A stretch of DNA of 9,828 bases from a bacterium UBP6_UBA1209 (lineage in GTDB: Bacteria > UBP6 > UBA1177). Below are positions 1 to 6,787 of the stretch, piece by piece. The stretch covers positions 43,926-53,753 of the forward strand of contig DBXP01000038.1 of assembly GCA_002309575.1 (NCBI GenBank). The letters are read 5' to 3'. The position numbers were made by a program, and so were the translations under genes. Positions within the stretch are counted from its first letter, which is position 1. Each line of letters opens with the position of its first letter. The notes beneath the pieces were generated by a model. The model was not told where the DNA came from. It ran no database searches and worked only from the letters and a program-made list of their open reading frames with translations.

Positions 1-791
1 TAGTTGAGAGCGACGTTGAACATTGCGAGCTTGTTCTGAGCCTTCCATGCAGCTGCGTAGTAAAGCTCACCAAGTGCAAGTTCCGACATTCCTTTCAGCT
101 TTTTGATGTCAGTGCCGATGTATTTGTCATCCGGCATCTCTTTAATTTCGTTAAAGCTCTTCATAGCCTCAGCGAACTGCTGCTGTCTGACCTGGATGAC
201 GCCGAGGAAGTACTTCGCCTTCGGATAGAAGGAGCTGTAATCCTTGACCTGAGAGAACATTTTGACAGCCTGATCATCCTGACCGTTGTAGAAGTTGATT
301 TTGCCAAGGTAATAGGTCAACTCATTGGCGAACTTCTTGGGAAGGACCGAATAATCGACGTTGGAAAGAACAGCAAAAAGAACCTTCTCATCCTCTGTCT
401 GATAGGTTACGGCAAGAAGCTTGAGAAGACTCGATACGAAGTAGTGAGAATCAGGACCTTCGAAAAGGATCTCGGCAAGCTGATACTCGGATGCCTGATA
501 AAGACCCATTCTGAAAAGAGATTCCGCGTAGTAGTATCTCGCGGTCTCGTGGAGTCTGTCCCACTCCTTGTTTTTCATGATTGCGTAAAAACCGACAGCC
601 GAAGTAAAGTAGTCTTCATTGTTGTAAGCCTCGACGACCTTAACGATCGGCTCAGGCATACCCTCAACGAGCGATGCGTCGATCTTTTCGTACTTTTTCA
701 TCTCCTTCTCGCGGACAGTAAGCTGAGTCGCGCAGGAGACGAGGACCGACAAAGCCACGCAGGCTATAATTAACGTAAGTAATCTTTTCAT
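1..791 (-). CDS. TPR-repeat outer-membrane-type lipoprotein (3' end outside window)
   Basis: The reading frame begins at an ATG at 791 and stays open to the window edge, giving 263 residues with no stop seen. The N-terminus is a lipoprotein signal: a Lys-Arg start, a hydrophobic core, and the lipobox Leu-Val-Ser-Cys with Cys20 as the predicted lipidated residue. The residue after Cys is Ala rather than Asp, which by the E. coli rule favours the outer membrane. The rest is helical with TPR-like units at about 84-117, 156-189, 190-223 and from about 233, carrying the usual Tyr/Ala/Gly pattern of helix pairs. TPR lipoproteins are normally periplasm-facing scaffolds. The gene starts 12 nt after the stop of the barrel gene at 804-1667, so the two are almost certainly co-transcribed and probably act together. 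The exact role is unknown. A BamD-like or Glt-like scaffold is possible, but the sequence is not diagnostic. The C-terminus and full repeat number are not visible. Confidence 0.85.
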   Translation of the reverse strand, partial: MKRLLTLIIACVALSVLVSCATQLTVREKEMKKYEKIDASLVEGMPEPIVKVVEAYNNEDYFTSAVGFYAIMKNKEWDRLHETARYYYAESLFRMGLYQASEYQLAEILFEGPDSHYFVSSLLKLLAVTYQTEDEKVLFAVLSNVDYSVLPKKFANELTYYLGKINFYNGQDDQAVKMFSQVKDYSSFYPKAKYFLGVIQVRQQQFAEAMKSFNEIKEMPDDKYIGTDIKKLKGMSELALGELYYAAAWKAQNKLAMFNVALN

Positions 792-803
792 AGTACCACC
801 CCA

Positions 804-1667
804 CTACTTAGCAAAGGGAAGGAACATACTTGCGTTGATTGTGAACAAAAAGTCTGATTTAAGATATGCAGAACTTCCGCCTTCCTGTTTCGGACGTTTA
901 TCCTTCATAATGAACCAATCGAAGTTAAGGCTAAGGCTTGCGCTCTTGCCAAGGAAAATTCTCGGTGCAAAACCGATCTGGAATGCGCCGTCGTTGTTTT
1001 CCATCTTCTTTACGCTTTTGTTCTTATCCTGGGCAACTGTTCTGTAGTAATAACCACCGACAGAAACATTGATATCATACTTCGGGATGATGTCTCCGAA
1101 GATGCTGATCTTGCCGTAGAAGGGAGTGAACATAACGCTTGCACCTGCAGTAAGCATCATATTGCTTTTTGCAACGTAAGCGTCAGCCTCTGAAGCCTGT
1201 TTGAGCGTTTCGTTCTCCCAGGAAACCGCACCATAGAGGAAACGAGCCTGAAGAGCGATGTATTCGTTGAAGTGGTAAGCAGCTCTGATACCGACAGCAA
1301 GAAGGTCTTCCCAGTCGCCGCATACAAAGCCGACATCGATACCAAGCTCAAAACGTTTGTCCTTCGTGAAATCCTTCTTCTGGACAACCTTAATCTGTTT
1401 TTTCTTCTCTACATTGAGATCTCTGAGCTCTTTTTCAGCCTCAGAGTCAGCAGCAGCTTCTCCGACCTCAAGTTTTGCGGTTTTCGGAGCATCAGCAGGA
1501 GCAGCTTCCTCTGCAGAAGCGGCCTCTCCGCCGTTTTCTTCCTCAGCTGCAGCCTCTTCCGGAGCTGCCGCGCCGCTGTCAAGATCAAAAAGATCATCAG
1601 CAAAAACCTGGAACGAAAAAAGTGCCAAAAAAGCCATCGTCAAAGCGAAAACGTTAATGTGTTTCAT
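804..1667 (-). CDS. Outer-membrane beta-barrel protein with acidic N-terminal linker (myxobacterial OMP-like family)
   Basis: This 287-residue protein has a clear Sec signal peptide with cleavage expected after Val-Phe-Ala23. An Ala/Glu-rich low-complexity linker follows (about 30-85), then a short basic segment (Lys-Lys-Lys-Gln-Ile-Lys) and a beta-rich domain from about 95 to the end, with alternating hydrophobic/aromatic strands and a terminal Phe-Leu-Pro-Phe-Ala-Lys. The junction (Val-Val-Gln-Lys-Lys-Asp-Phe ... Arg-Phe-Glu-Leu) and the Phe-Asn-Glu-Tyr-Ile-Ala-Leu motif resemble, from memory, the barrel family abundant in Myxococcota, whose members include gliding-machinery barrels. The domain is small, roughly 190 residues, consistent with about 8 strands, so a structural or scaffolding role is more likely than a wide pore. 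The start is supported by a purine-rich AGGTAGGG ribosome-binding stretch just upstream and a promoter about 45-75 nt before the ATG. It heads an operon with the TPR lipoprotein. The barrel call is firm; the family assignment is inference. Confidence 0.85.
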   Translation of the reverse strand: MKHINVFALTMAFLALFSFQVFADDLFDLDSGAAAPEEAAAEEENGGEAASAEEAAPADAPKTAKLEVGEAAADSEAEKELRDLNVEKKKQIKVVQKKDFTKDKRFELGIDVGFVCGDWEDLLAVGIRAAYHFNEYIALQARFLYGAVSWENETLKQASEADAYVAKSNMMLTAGASVMFTPFYGKISIFGDIIPKYDINVSVGGYYYRTVAQDKNKSVKKMENNDGAFQIGFAPRIFLGKSASLSLNFDWFIMKDKRPKQEGGSSAYLKSDFLFTINASMFLPFAK

Positions 1668-1714
1668 GATACCCTACCTAGATAGAATTTATAACCCACC
1701 AAGAAAATCGGGCG

Positions 1715-1743
1715 AGAGTAGTAAAAACTCAACTTTTTGTCAA
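1715..1743 (-). promoter_or_regulatory. Candidate sigma70 promoter for the barrel/TPR-lipoprotein operon
   Basis: On the minus strand a perfect -35 hexamer TTGACA (1743-1738) is followed, after exactly 17 nt, by TACTCT (1720-1715), a weak 3/6 match to the -10 consensus. Transcription would start near 1708, leaving a leader of about 40 nt before the ATG at 1667. It is the best match in the 177-nt spacer upstream of the operon. Confidence 0.5.
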
Positions 1744-1822
1744 GAAATAACTGCAACAATAATTCTTAAAGCAACGCACTGAAATCATTGCCAATTAAGA
1801 ACATCAAATATTTTTGCAAGTC

Positions 1823-1840
1823 AAAAAGCGCTCTTTTTTT
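1823..1840. terminator. Weak A/T-rich hairpin after the acyl-CoA dehydrogenase gene
   Basis: An inverted repeat AAAAAG - CGCT - CTTTTT lies 5 nt beyond the stop codon at 1845 and carries a run of seven T on the plus strand (1834-1840). The stem has only one G-C pair. Read from the minus strand, which is the direction of the upstream gene, the U-run is the stem arm itself. It may act as a poor intrinsic terminator, and its position is the main argument for it. Confidence 0.3.
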
Positions 1841-1844
1841 ATTG

Positions 1845-3356
1845 TCAGAGCAGGATATTTTTCACCAGAAAATCTGATTTCAGAAGGTCCAGATCCACAA
1901 ACTGAGCGTAATTTTGCGAGATGGAAAATTTTTTGAGAAGGACAAGCCGCAGCAGAATGAAGGAAGCCTCGACCAGCTCGGGCGCAAAAAAATCACATTT
2001 TGCGGGATCAAGATCCGAAATCCTGGAAAGTGTCTCCGAGATCTCTTTGATCCTGGCTATTTCACCGTCGCACGGCAGTTTTTCAAGTTCGCGGTCCATA
2101 ATGTTCGAAAATACGCCGTTTTTAATCTTTGAAAGCGCGGACAAAACCTGAATTTGGGAAGTCCCCTCATAAATTGTCGTGACACGCACGTCACGCGAGA
2201 GCCTTCCGACCACGATATCTTTAAGATAACCGACACCGCCGAAAAGCTGTACGGCATCGTAGACGATCCGGTTCGCCAGTTCAGAAGCTCCATATTTTAA
2301 TATTGAAGAAAGAAGCTCTGTTTCGGACGCCGTTTCACGCTCTGTTTCAGATCCGGCAGCCGACACATCGATCAAATTTGCCGCGAAGTAGAGCATGATC
2401 CTCGTGGAACCGATCTCGTATCCCATGTTGTCAAGCATCCGCCTGACCTGGGCAAAGTTATTGATTTTGTTACCGAACTGTTCTCTGGTCGACGTATACC
2501 GCAAAGCCTCGTGACGTGCTGCTTCGGCAATTCCCAGAGCCTGCGCCGCCACAGAGAGCCTGGCTCCCGTCAAAAGCTCCAAGACATACCTGATCAAGCC
2601 GAAACGCCTTCTTCCGAGCAGCTCGCACCTGGCGTTCTGAAAGCTGATCGAACAGGTCGGAGAGCCGTTGATGCCGGTTTTTTGCTCAAGTCTCGTCACC
2701 GTCACAGTCGAGTCATGCGGGTTTTCAAGGATGAAGAGCGAAAGCCCGCGGCCGTCTTTTGAACCTGCCTCGCTTCTCGCCAGAACTAAAAGAAGATCGG
2801 CGTCTCCGTTTGTAATGAAGTGCTTCGTGCCGTTAAGCAGCCAGACTCCGTCCGATTCCTGGGCCTCTAGTCTGACAGCCTGAAGATCGCTCCCTGCCCC
2901 CGGCTCGCTGAGCGCCATCGCACAGCTTGTCTCTCCGCTTGAAATTCCGGGCAGCAGGCGCCTTTTCTGATCCTCGGTGCCGTATTTTTCGATTGTCAGC
3001 GCGATATCCTGAAGCGAAACCAGAGTCATCAGCGAAGCGTCGGCACGGGAAATCATCTCGACCGCCGCCATAGCGAAAAGTCTCGGCAGATTTTTGCCGC
3101 CGAACCCGACAGGCAATGAGGAGCCAAGATAGCCGGTGTCTCTCAAAAGCTTAATATTTTCAACTGTTTCTTTGCACAGCTTCACCCTCCCGTTTTCGAG
3201 AGAGCACCCTTTTTTATCAACCGCGGCGGCATTTGCGGCGATCTTACCTGCCGAAATCTCACCGATGTTTTTCAAAAGCTGCAAAAAAGCCTCGTTCTGC
3301 TCCGTTTTCGCAAAAAATCCAAGTGAATTCAAAATGTTATCTGTAAAAAAAGTCAT
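1845..3356 (-). CDS. Acyl-CoA dehydrogenase family flavoprotein
   Basis: This 503-residue protein is a FAD-dependent acyl-CoA dehydrogenase, which introduces the alpha-beta double bond in an acyl-CoA and passes electrons to electron-transfer flavoprotein. Diagnostic motifs in order are Leu-Ser-Glu-Pro-Gly-Ala-Gly-Ser-Asp at 149-157, Phe-Ile-Thr-Asn-Gly at 180-184, the FAD-contacting Thr-Arg-Glu-Gln-Phe-Gly at 290-295, Gln-Leu-Phe-Gly-Gly-Val-Gly-Tyr at 370-377, and Ile-Tyr-Glu-Gly-Thr-Ser with Glu397 in the place of the catalytic base. The enzyme therefore looks active. It is longer than the usual ~380 residues: there is an extended N-terminus and about 100 residues after the Tyr-Glu-Gly-Thr motif, as in the larger DmdC/FadE5-like subgroup (~600 residues), of which this would be a short member. 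Substrate chain length cannot be told. The ATG at 3356 is 6 nt after the stop of the phosphoesterase gene, and a GTGAGG ribosome-binding site overlaps that stop. No ETF or thiolase genes are in the window. Confidence 0.93.
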   Translation of the reverse strand: MTFFTDNILNSLGFFAKTEQNEAFLQLLKNIGEISAGKIAANAAAVDKKGCSLENGRVKLCKETVENIKLLRDTGYLGSSLPVGFGGKNLPRLFAMAAVEMISRADASLMTLVSLQDIALTIEKYGTEDQKRRLLPGISSGETSCAMALSEPGAGSDLQAVRLEAQESDGVWLLNGTKHFITNGDADLLLVLARSEAGSKDGRGLSLFILENPHDSTVTVTRLEQKTGINGSPTCSISFQNARCELLGRRRFGLIRYVLELLTGARLSVAAQALGIAEAARHEALRYTSTREQFGNKINNFAQVRRMLDNMGYEIGSTRIMLYFAANLIDVSAAGSETERETASETELLSSILKYGASELANRIVYDAVQLFGGVGYLKDIVVGRLSRDVRVTTIYEGTSQIQVLSALSKIKNGVFSNIMDRELEKLPCDGEIARIKEISETLSRISDLDPAKCDFFAPELVEASFILLRLVLLKKFSISQNYAQFVDLDLLKSDFLVKNILL

Positions 3357-3362
3357 GATGCC

Positions 3363-4484
3363 TCACGGAAGAAGATCGATGACTATTATCTCCGGAGAGG
3401 CGGCAAATCTGATCGGAGGCCCCCACGCCCCGGCACCTTTGGAGACAAAAACCGTTGAGCCGTTATCCAGGGTATATCTGCCGATAAAATATTCGTTGAC
3501 AATTGCAGCGGCTATCGCAAGCGGAAAGATCTGCCCGCCGTGAGTGTGTCCAGAAAGCATCAGATCGAAACGCCTCTCGCTGCCGCCTTCGATCTCGGGC
3601 CTGTGCTTCAAAAAAATGTTGTAATTCTCGGATCTTGATTCACTAAGCAAAGCCGCTTCGGGCACAAAATGGTCAACGGGGAAATCTTCGGCAAGTTTGT
3701 CGTCAACTCCGAACAGGACAATATTCCGGCCGACCTCCGCCTTTTCGTTTCTGAGCGTGATAAAACCGTTTTTCTCAATAAATTCCATCGCCGCCAGGTA
3801 ACCTGTATAAAATTCATGGTTGCCGGAAATCGCGTACTTCCCGAGAGGCGCCTCGAGTTTGTTCATCTCCTCTGTGACCTTGTCGGGTGAAATGACTCCC
3901 GGATCGACGTAATCTCCTGTCATCACGATCAGATCGGGGTTTTGCGAATTGGTCAGCCTCACGATCTTGCGGGCAAATCTCTCGTCGATAATGCTGCTGA
4001 AGTGAAGATCGGAAAGCTGAACGACTCTGGTCGGCCGGGAGATTTTGGGAGAGTGAAGCTCAAAAGTAGTGACAGCGACATCCTGCATCGAATACATCCC
4101 GACACAGACAGTGAATAATCCGATCGCCAGAAGGACAAAAAAGATCATCCTGCGCCTGACGGACGAAAGCTCCCTTTCATAAGTTTCAGGGAATAATCTG
4201 CGCAGCAGGATAAAAAACTCCACAAAAACTCCGTAAGCAAAGAATACCAGCAGAAAGACATAAAGCAGGTAGACCGCATAGCTGAGATATCTCTGGCTCA
4301 GGGTTCCGACGATAGTACGCTCTCTCCCGAGAAAGACCAGCCCGAGAACAACGACGTCAAGCAGCCAAAAGGGCCACCTGCTCTTTGCTGTCTGCGGGAA
4401 AGCCCTGTTCAAGTTGAACCTGAGATATCCCGTGATCAAAAACGTAAACGCAATTACAAAAATCGCCATCGGAACATATCTCAT
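3363..4484 (-). CDS. Membrane-anchored calcineurin-like metallophosphoesterase (YaeI/YkoQ-type)
   Basis: This 373-residue protein has four predicted membrane helices at about 4-20, 38-52, 69-94 and 113-132, followed by a metallophosphoesterase domain. All metal-site motifs are present: Asp159-x-His161, Gly-Asp191-x-x-Asp194, Gly-Asn222-His223-Glu, His294, and Gly-His313-Thr-His315-Gly-Gly. The enzyme should therefore bind two metal ions and hydrolyse a phosphoester or pyrophosphate. By the positive-inside rule the Arg-rich loop after helix 3 (residues 95-112) is probably cytoplasmic. The domain matches the family of E. coli YaeI and B. subtilis YkoQ. That family also contains chlamydial LpxG, a UDP-diacylglucosamine pyrophosphatase of lipid A synthesis, so an envelope-lipid substrate is plausible but not shown. 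The acyl-CoA dehydrogenase gene follows after 6 nt, indicating co-transcription. The start at 4484 has only a G-run (GGGGG) in ribosome-binding position, but it gives a complete first helix. Confidence 0.9.
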   Translation of the reverse strand: MRYVPMAIFVIAFTFLITGYLRFNLNRAFPQTAKSRWPFWLLDVVVLGLVFLGRERTIVGTLSQRYLSYAVYLLYVFLLVFFAYGVFVEFFILLRRLFPETYERELSSVRRRMIFFVLLAIGLFTVCVGMYSMQDVAVTTFELHSPKISRPTRVVQLSDLHFSSIIDERFARKIVRLTNSQNPDLIVMTGDYVDPGVISPDKVTEEMNKLEAPLGKYAISGNHEFYTGYLAAMEFIEKNGFITLRNEKAEVGRNIVLFGVDDKLAEDFPVDHFVPEAALLSESRSENYNIFLKHRPEIEGGSERRFDLMLSGHTHGGQIFPLAIAAAIVNEYFIGRYTLDNGSTVFVSKGAGAWGPPIRFAASPEIIVIDLLP

Positions 4485-4581
4485 GCGCGGCCCCCGGGCA
4501 GGTTTTTAAGAGTAAGCGGTTGAGGATCCGTAGAAAAAAGAGGGGAAAAAGTCATATACAAAGATTCAGCTTTCGTAAAAA

Positions 4582-6300
4582 CTACTTGCCTGCCTCTTCC
4601 CAGAGGTGGTCGTAGTAGAACGTAAAGACAAGCGACAGAGATTGATGATAGTATGTGTTCTTGAAGTAATTTTTCGCATCTATCGCCGAATCAAATTTGT
4701 AAATGTCCTCTTTAGCAAAGCTGTAGGCAAGACCGACTGCCGCATAATCGCAGAAATTGTAGTTGAACTCGAAGTCGAAGCCGAGAACGGAGTTGTCGCT
4801 GTCCTTAACATAGGTGAAAAGGTACGGAGCCTTGTAGTAGCTGACTCTTGCAAGGATATCGAACCAATAGACATTTCCGTAAAGACCGCCGAAAACGCCC
4901 CATGTGTCATAGGTGTTGCCGTTCCAGATCGTATCGTTGCTGCCGTCTCTGAGGAATCTGACGCCTTCATAATACTTACCGTCTACAAAAATATTCGCCT
5001 TCGGATTGAAGATAGCTCTGTTCGAGTATACAAATTCGGCAAGGAAGCCGAGAGTGACTTTATCATTAATATGATAACCAAGGTCAGTGCCGATCGAGAG
5101 GATAATGTTCTTTTTGTTTCTCTCGAAGTCGTTCCTTCCTGTTGCATCATCTTTAAGGACAAGATTCTCTTCGATCTTGTTTTTCTCGTCAAGATAGGTG
5201 TTGTTTACGGTGTTGAATATGCCGTTCTCGGTCTCTTCATCGTAAGCGTGGTAAGCACTTCCGACAATGAGAGAGAATGCCGCAGTAGCAAAGAACTTCT
5301 TGTCGTAACGGAACCTGAGGTCGAATCCGAACGCCGGATCAGCGAATTTGTCGCTGCCGTCGAGCATGACCTCGTTGTTTCCGTTGAAAGCGAAAATGTT
5401 AAACGCGAGATCCATATCGCTTGCAAAGAGGAAATCGAGACCGAATGAAAGACCGAGCTCGTTGAACCCGCCGCCGAGGAAGTTGTTCTTGATCGGAGAG
5501 TTGGAGAAAATTATCTCGTGATTGTAACCGCTTTCGATCCCGAACGGCATCGAAAAGAGACCGACTTCAAGATTTACGTTAAGTCCGAAAGTGTTGTTTG
5601 CGTTTCTGAACGAAGGATGTTCGAAGCGGAACGAAACGTTCTCAAGAACATCGAGCGCATTCGGCGCGTCGCCGTTTTTTTCAAGTTCAAGCGGATTCGT
5701 GTAGTCGGTCGGGAGAGTGTCGTCATGCTCATAGTTTATATCGATACTCTTCTCCGTGACAAGCCCCTTCGCAAAGTTAAGGACTATCCTGCCGTTGAAC
5801 ATCCTGTCTCCGCCCTGAAGGTCGAGAATGGCGTCATCCATGCCGAATCTGTAGCTTGATTTATTCAGAGCGTCGTTGCCGAACCAGTTGATGCCGTTCG
5901 AAACGCCGCCGTAAGCAGCAACCAAGAAATAGGGCTTTCTTGCAAGTCCGGGGATATTTCCGGGCTCTGCAGGTTTCTCTTCAGCCAGAGCGGCTTCCTG
6001 AGGCTGTTCCTCTGCGGGTTGAGCCTGCTCGGCGGGTTGTTCCTGAGCCGGTTCCTCCTTTTTCTCCTCCTCTTTAGCCTCTTCCTTCTTCTCTTCCTGA
6101 GCGGGCTGTGCCGGTTGAGCTGCAGGCTGCGGCGCAGGAGCCTCCTCCTTCTTCTCTTCCTGAGCGGGCTGTGCCGGTTGAGCCGGCTGCTGGTTGTTCA
6201 AATACTGCTGGTAAATGTCCTGATAGTTGTTTGAGTTGTCCTGTGCATACAGAGACATCGCGATAAATGCAACAAATGCCGCAAGCATTAATTTACGCAT
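4582..6300 (-). CDS. Large porin-like outer-membrane protein with PAQ/EEKK repeat linker
   Basis: This 572-residue protein has a Sec signal peptide with cleavage expected after Leu-Tyr-Ala19. A Gln/Asn-rich mature start is followed by a low-complexity linker (about 37-115) built of Pro-Ala-Gln and Glu-Glu-Lys-Lys-Glu-Glu blocks, in which QPAQPAQEEKKEEA occurs twice (41-54 and 62-75). From about 122 to the end come many amphipathic beta strands with aromatic girdle residues and acidic/Asn-rich loops, as in a 14-18-strand porin. The last strand is Ser-Leu-Ser-Leu-Val-Phe-Thr-Phe, with a short soluble tail after it rather than a terminal Phe. The linker resembles periplasmic, peptidoglycan- or partner-binding spacers. 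The start is supported by a strong AGGGAGGTT site (6315-6307) 8 nt before the ATG. It is transcribed divergently from rpmE and precedes the phosphoesterase gene by 97 nt, with no clear terminator between. Substrate is unknown and I do not recognise the specific family. Confidence 0.85.
   Translation of the reverse strand: MRKLMLAAFVAFIAMSLYAQDNSNNYQDIYQQYLNNQQPAQPAQPAQEEKKEEAPAPQPAAQPAQPAQEEKKEEAKEEEKKEEPAQEQPAEQAQPAEEQPQEAALAEEKPAEPGNIPGLARKPYFLVAAYGGVSNGINWFGNDALNKSSYRFGMDDAILDLQGGDRMFNGRIVLNFAKGLVTEKSIDINYEHDDTLPTDYTNPLELEKNGDAPNALDVLENVSFRFEHPSFRNANNTFGLNVNLEVGLFSMPFGIESGYNHEIIFSNSPIKNNFLGGGFNELGLSFGLDFLFASDMDLAFNIFAFNGNNEVMLDGSDKFADPAFGFDLRFRYDKKFFATAAFSLIVGSAYHAYDEETENGIFNTVNNTYLDEKNKIEENLVLKDDATGRNDFERNKKNIILSIGTDLGYHINDKVTLGFLAEFVYSNRAIFNPKANIFVDGKYYEGVRFLRDGSNDTIWNGNTYDTWGVFGGLYGNVYWFDILARVSYYKAPYLFTYVKDSDNSVLGFDFEFNYNFCDYAAVGLAYSFAKEDIYKFDSAIDAKNYFKNTYYHQSLSLVFTFYYDHLWEEAGK
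6076..6183 (-). repeat. Direct duplication inside the porin linker (63-bp period)
   Basis: Bases 6076-6120 and 6139-6183 are identical except at one position (44 of 45), offset by 63 bp, i.e. 21 codons in frame. They encode the two QPAQPAQEEKKEEA copies and flanking residues. The near-identity at DNA level, including third codon positions, indicates a recent duplication or slippage event rather than old protein-level repetition. Confidence 0.85.
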
Positions 6301-6485
6301 TTTTCTAACCTCCCTAAAAAAAGTTCTTCATACGATATACAAATAAAACAAATTAGCAAATTGATGGCTCTTCCCGTTGTTTTGCCAGTTTCGCGGCTCT
6401 TAAGACTCCATTGTCTTACGAAAAAATTGCTTTTTCTGAAATTGAGACTAGCATGCCCCGTTTTTTTGAAGTGAAGGAGAAAGTT
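6301..6485. promoter_or_regulatory. Divergent intergenic region between the porin gene and rpmE
   Basis: This 185-bp spacer must hold promoters for both directions. Toward rpmE the best candidate is TTGCTT (6427-6432), 16 nt, TAGCAT (6449-6454), which would start transcription near 6461 with a leader of about 25 nt; the match is modest. Toward the porin gene there is an A/T-rich stretch (about 6330-6360) but no hexamer pair with good spacing. An 8-bp palindrome TCTTAAGA sits at 6398-6405, too short to call an operator. Confidence 0.4.
6474..6479 (+). promoter_or_regulatory. Shine-Dalgarno site that fixes the rpmE start
   Basis: AAGGAG lies 6 nt before the ATG at 6486. The open frame continues upstream through other possible starts, but this site and the known L31 N-terminus place the start at 6486. 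Confidence 0.8.
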
Positions 6486-6707
6486 ATGAAAGAAAAAACG
6501 CATCCGAATCTTGAAGTTATTACGGTCAAGTGTTCTTGTGGGGCAGAATTTCTCACCCGCTCCACCAAAAAAGAAGGCTACAACGTAGAAATCTGCTCAA
6601 ATTGTCATCCTTTCTACACCGGTAAGACAAAAATCGTCGATACCGCCGGCAGAATTGAAAAATTCAACGCTAAGTACAAAAGAGATACTTACACCGGCAA
6701 GAAATAA
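6486..6707 (+). CDS. rpmE: 50S ribosomal protein L31, zinc-binding type
   Basis: This 73-residue protein is a full-length L31, a small protein of the large ribosomal subunit's central protuberance that bridges to the 30S subunit. It starts Met-Lys-Glu-Lys-Thr-His-Pro, close to the family's typical beginning, and has the family's Phe-Tyr-Thr-Gly-Lys motif at 43-47. Cys16, Cys18, Cys37 and Cys40 form the C-x-C ... C-x-x-C zinc site, so this is the zinc-containing form, not the cysteine-less paralogue that replaces it under zinc limitation. Start choice rests on the AAGGAG site and on homology; the in-frame upstream extension is not part of the protein. A strong terminator begins 21 nt after the stop, and prfA follows. 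The rpmE-prfA neighbourhood is common in bacteria. Confidence 0.97.
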   Translation: MKEKTHPNLEVITVKCSCGAEFLTRSTKKEGYNVEICSNCHPFYTGKTKIVDTAGRIEKFNAKYKRDTYTGKK

Positions 6708-6728
6708 ATGTAGCTTTTTTGGTTTTTC

Positions 6729-6769
6729 TCCCGTCAATTTCAAGATTTTGAGGTTGGCGGGATTTTTTT
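6729..6769 (+). terminator. Strong intrinsic terminator after rpmE
   Basis: The arms 6729-6743 and 6748-6762 pair over 15 bp with a 4-nt GATT loop. The stem contains three G-U wobbles and no mismatch, and its lower part is G-C rich (CCCG with CGGG). A run of seven T (6763-6769) follows directly. This is a textbook Rho-independent terminator. It ends 18 nt before the prfA start codon. Confidence 0.92.
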
Positions 6770-6787
6770 ATTCACGGGGTAACGACA

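Noticed and set aside
444..773. A plus-strand open frame opposite the TPR lipoprotein
   Set aside because: The minus-strand frame has a signal peptide, lipobox and TPR pattern; this one has none of these and no ribosome-binding site.
1272..1782. Plus-strand Ser/Phe/Ala-rich frames opposite the small barrel gene
   Set aside because: They mirror the Glu/Ala-rich linker in antisense and have no start signals; they are shadows.
4485..4581. Terminator or promoter between the porin and phosphoesterase genes
   Set aside because: Only a 4-bp AAAG/CTTT stem and scattered T-runs are present; no convincing hairpin or hexamer pair, so nothing was called.
4606..5448. A 280-codon open frame on the plus strand opposite the porin gene
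   Set aside because: It lies wholly antisense to a convincing outer-membrane protein, has no ribosome-binding site, and its Val/Glu/Ser-rich translation is what codon bias of the opposite strand produces.
6395..6410. TCTTAAGA palindrome as a regulator operator (for example zinc-dependent control of L31)
   Set aside because: The palindrome is only 8 bp, its flanks do not pair, and it lacks the length and A/T-palindromic pattern of a Zur box.
6411..6485. N-terminal extension of L31 by 25 codons
   Set aside because: The AAGGAG site just before 6486 and the known L31 N-terminus place the start at 6486; the extension is untranslated leader.
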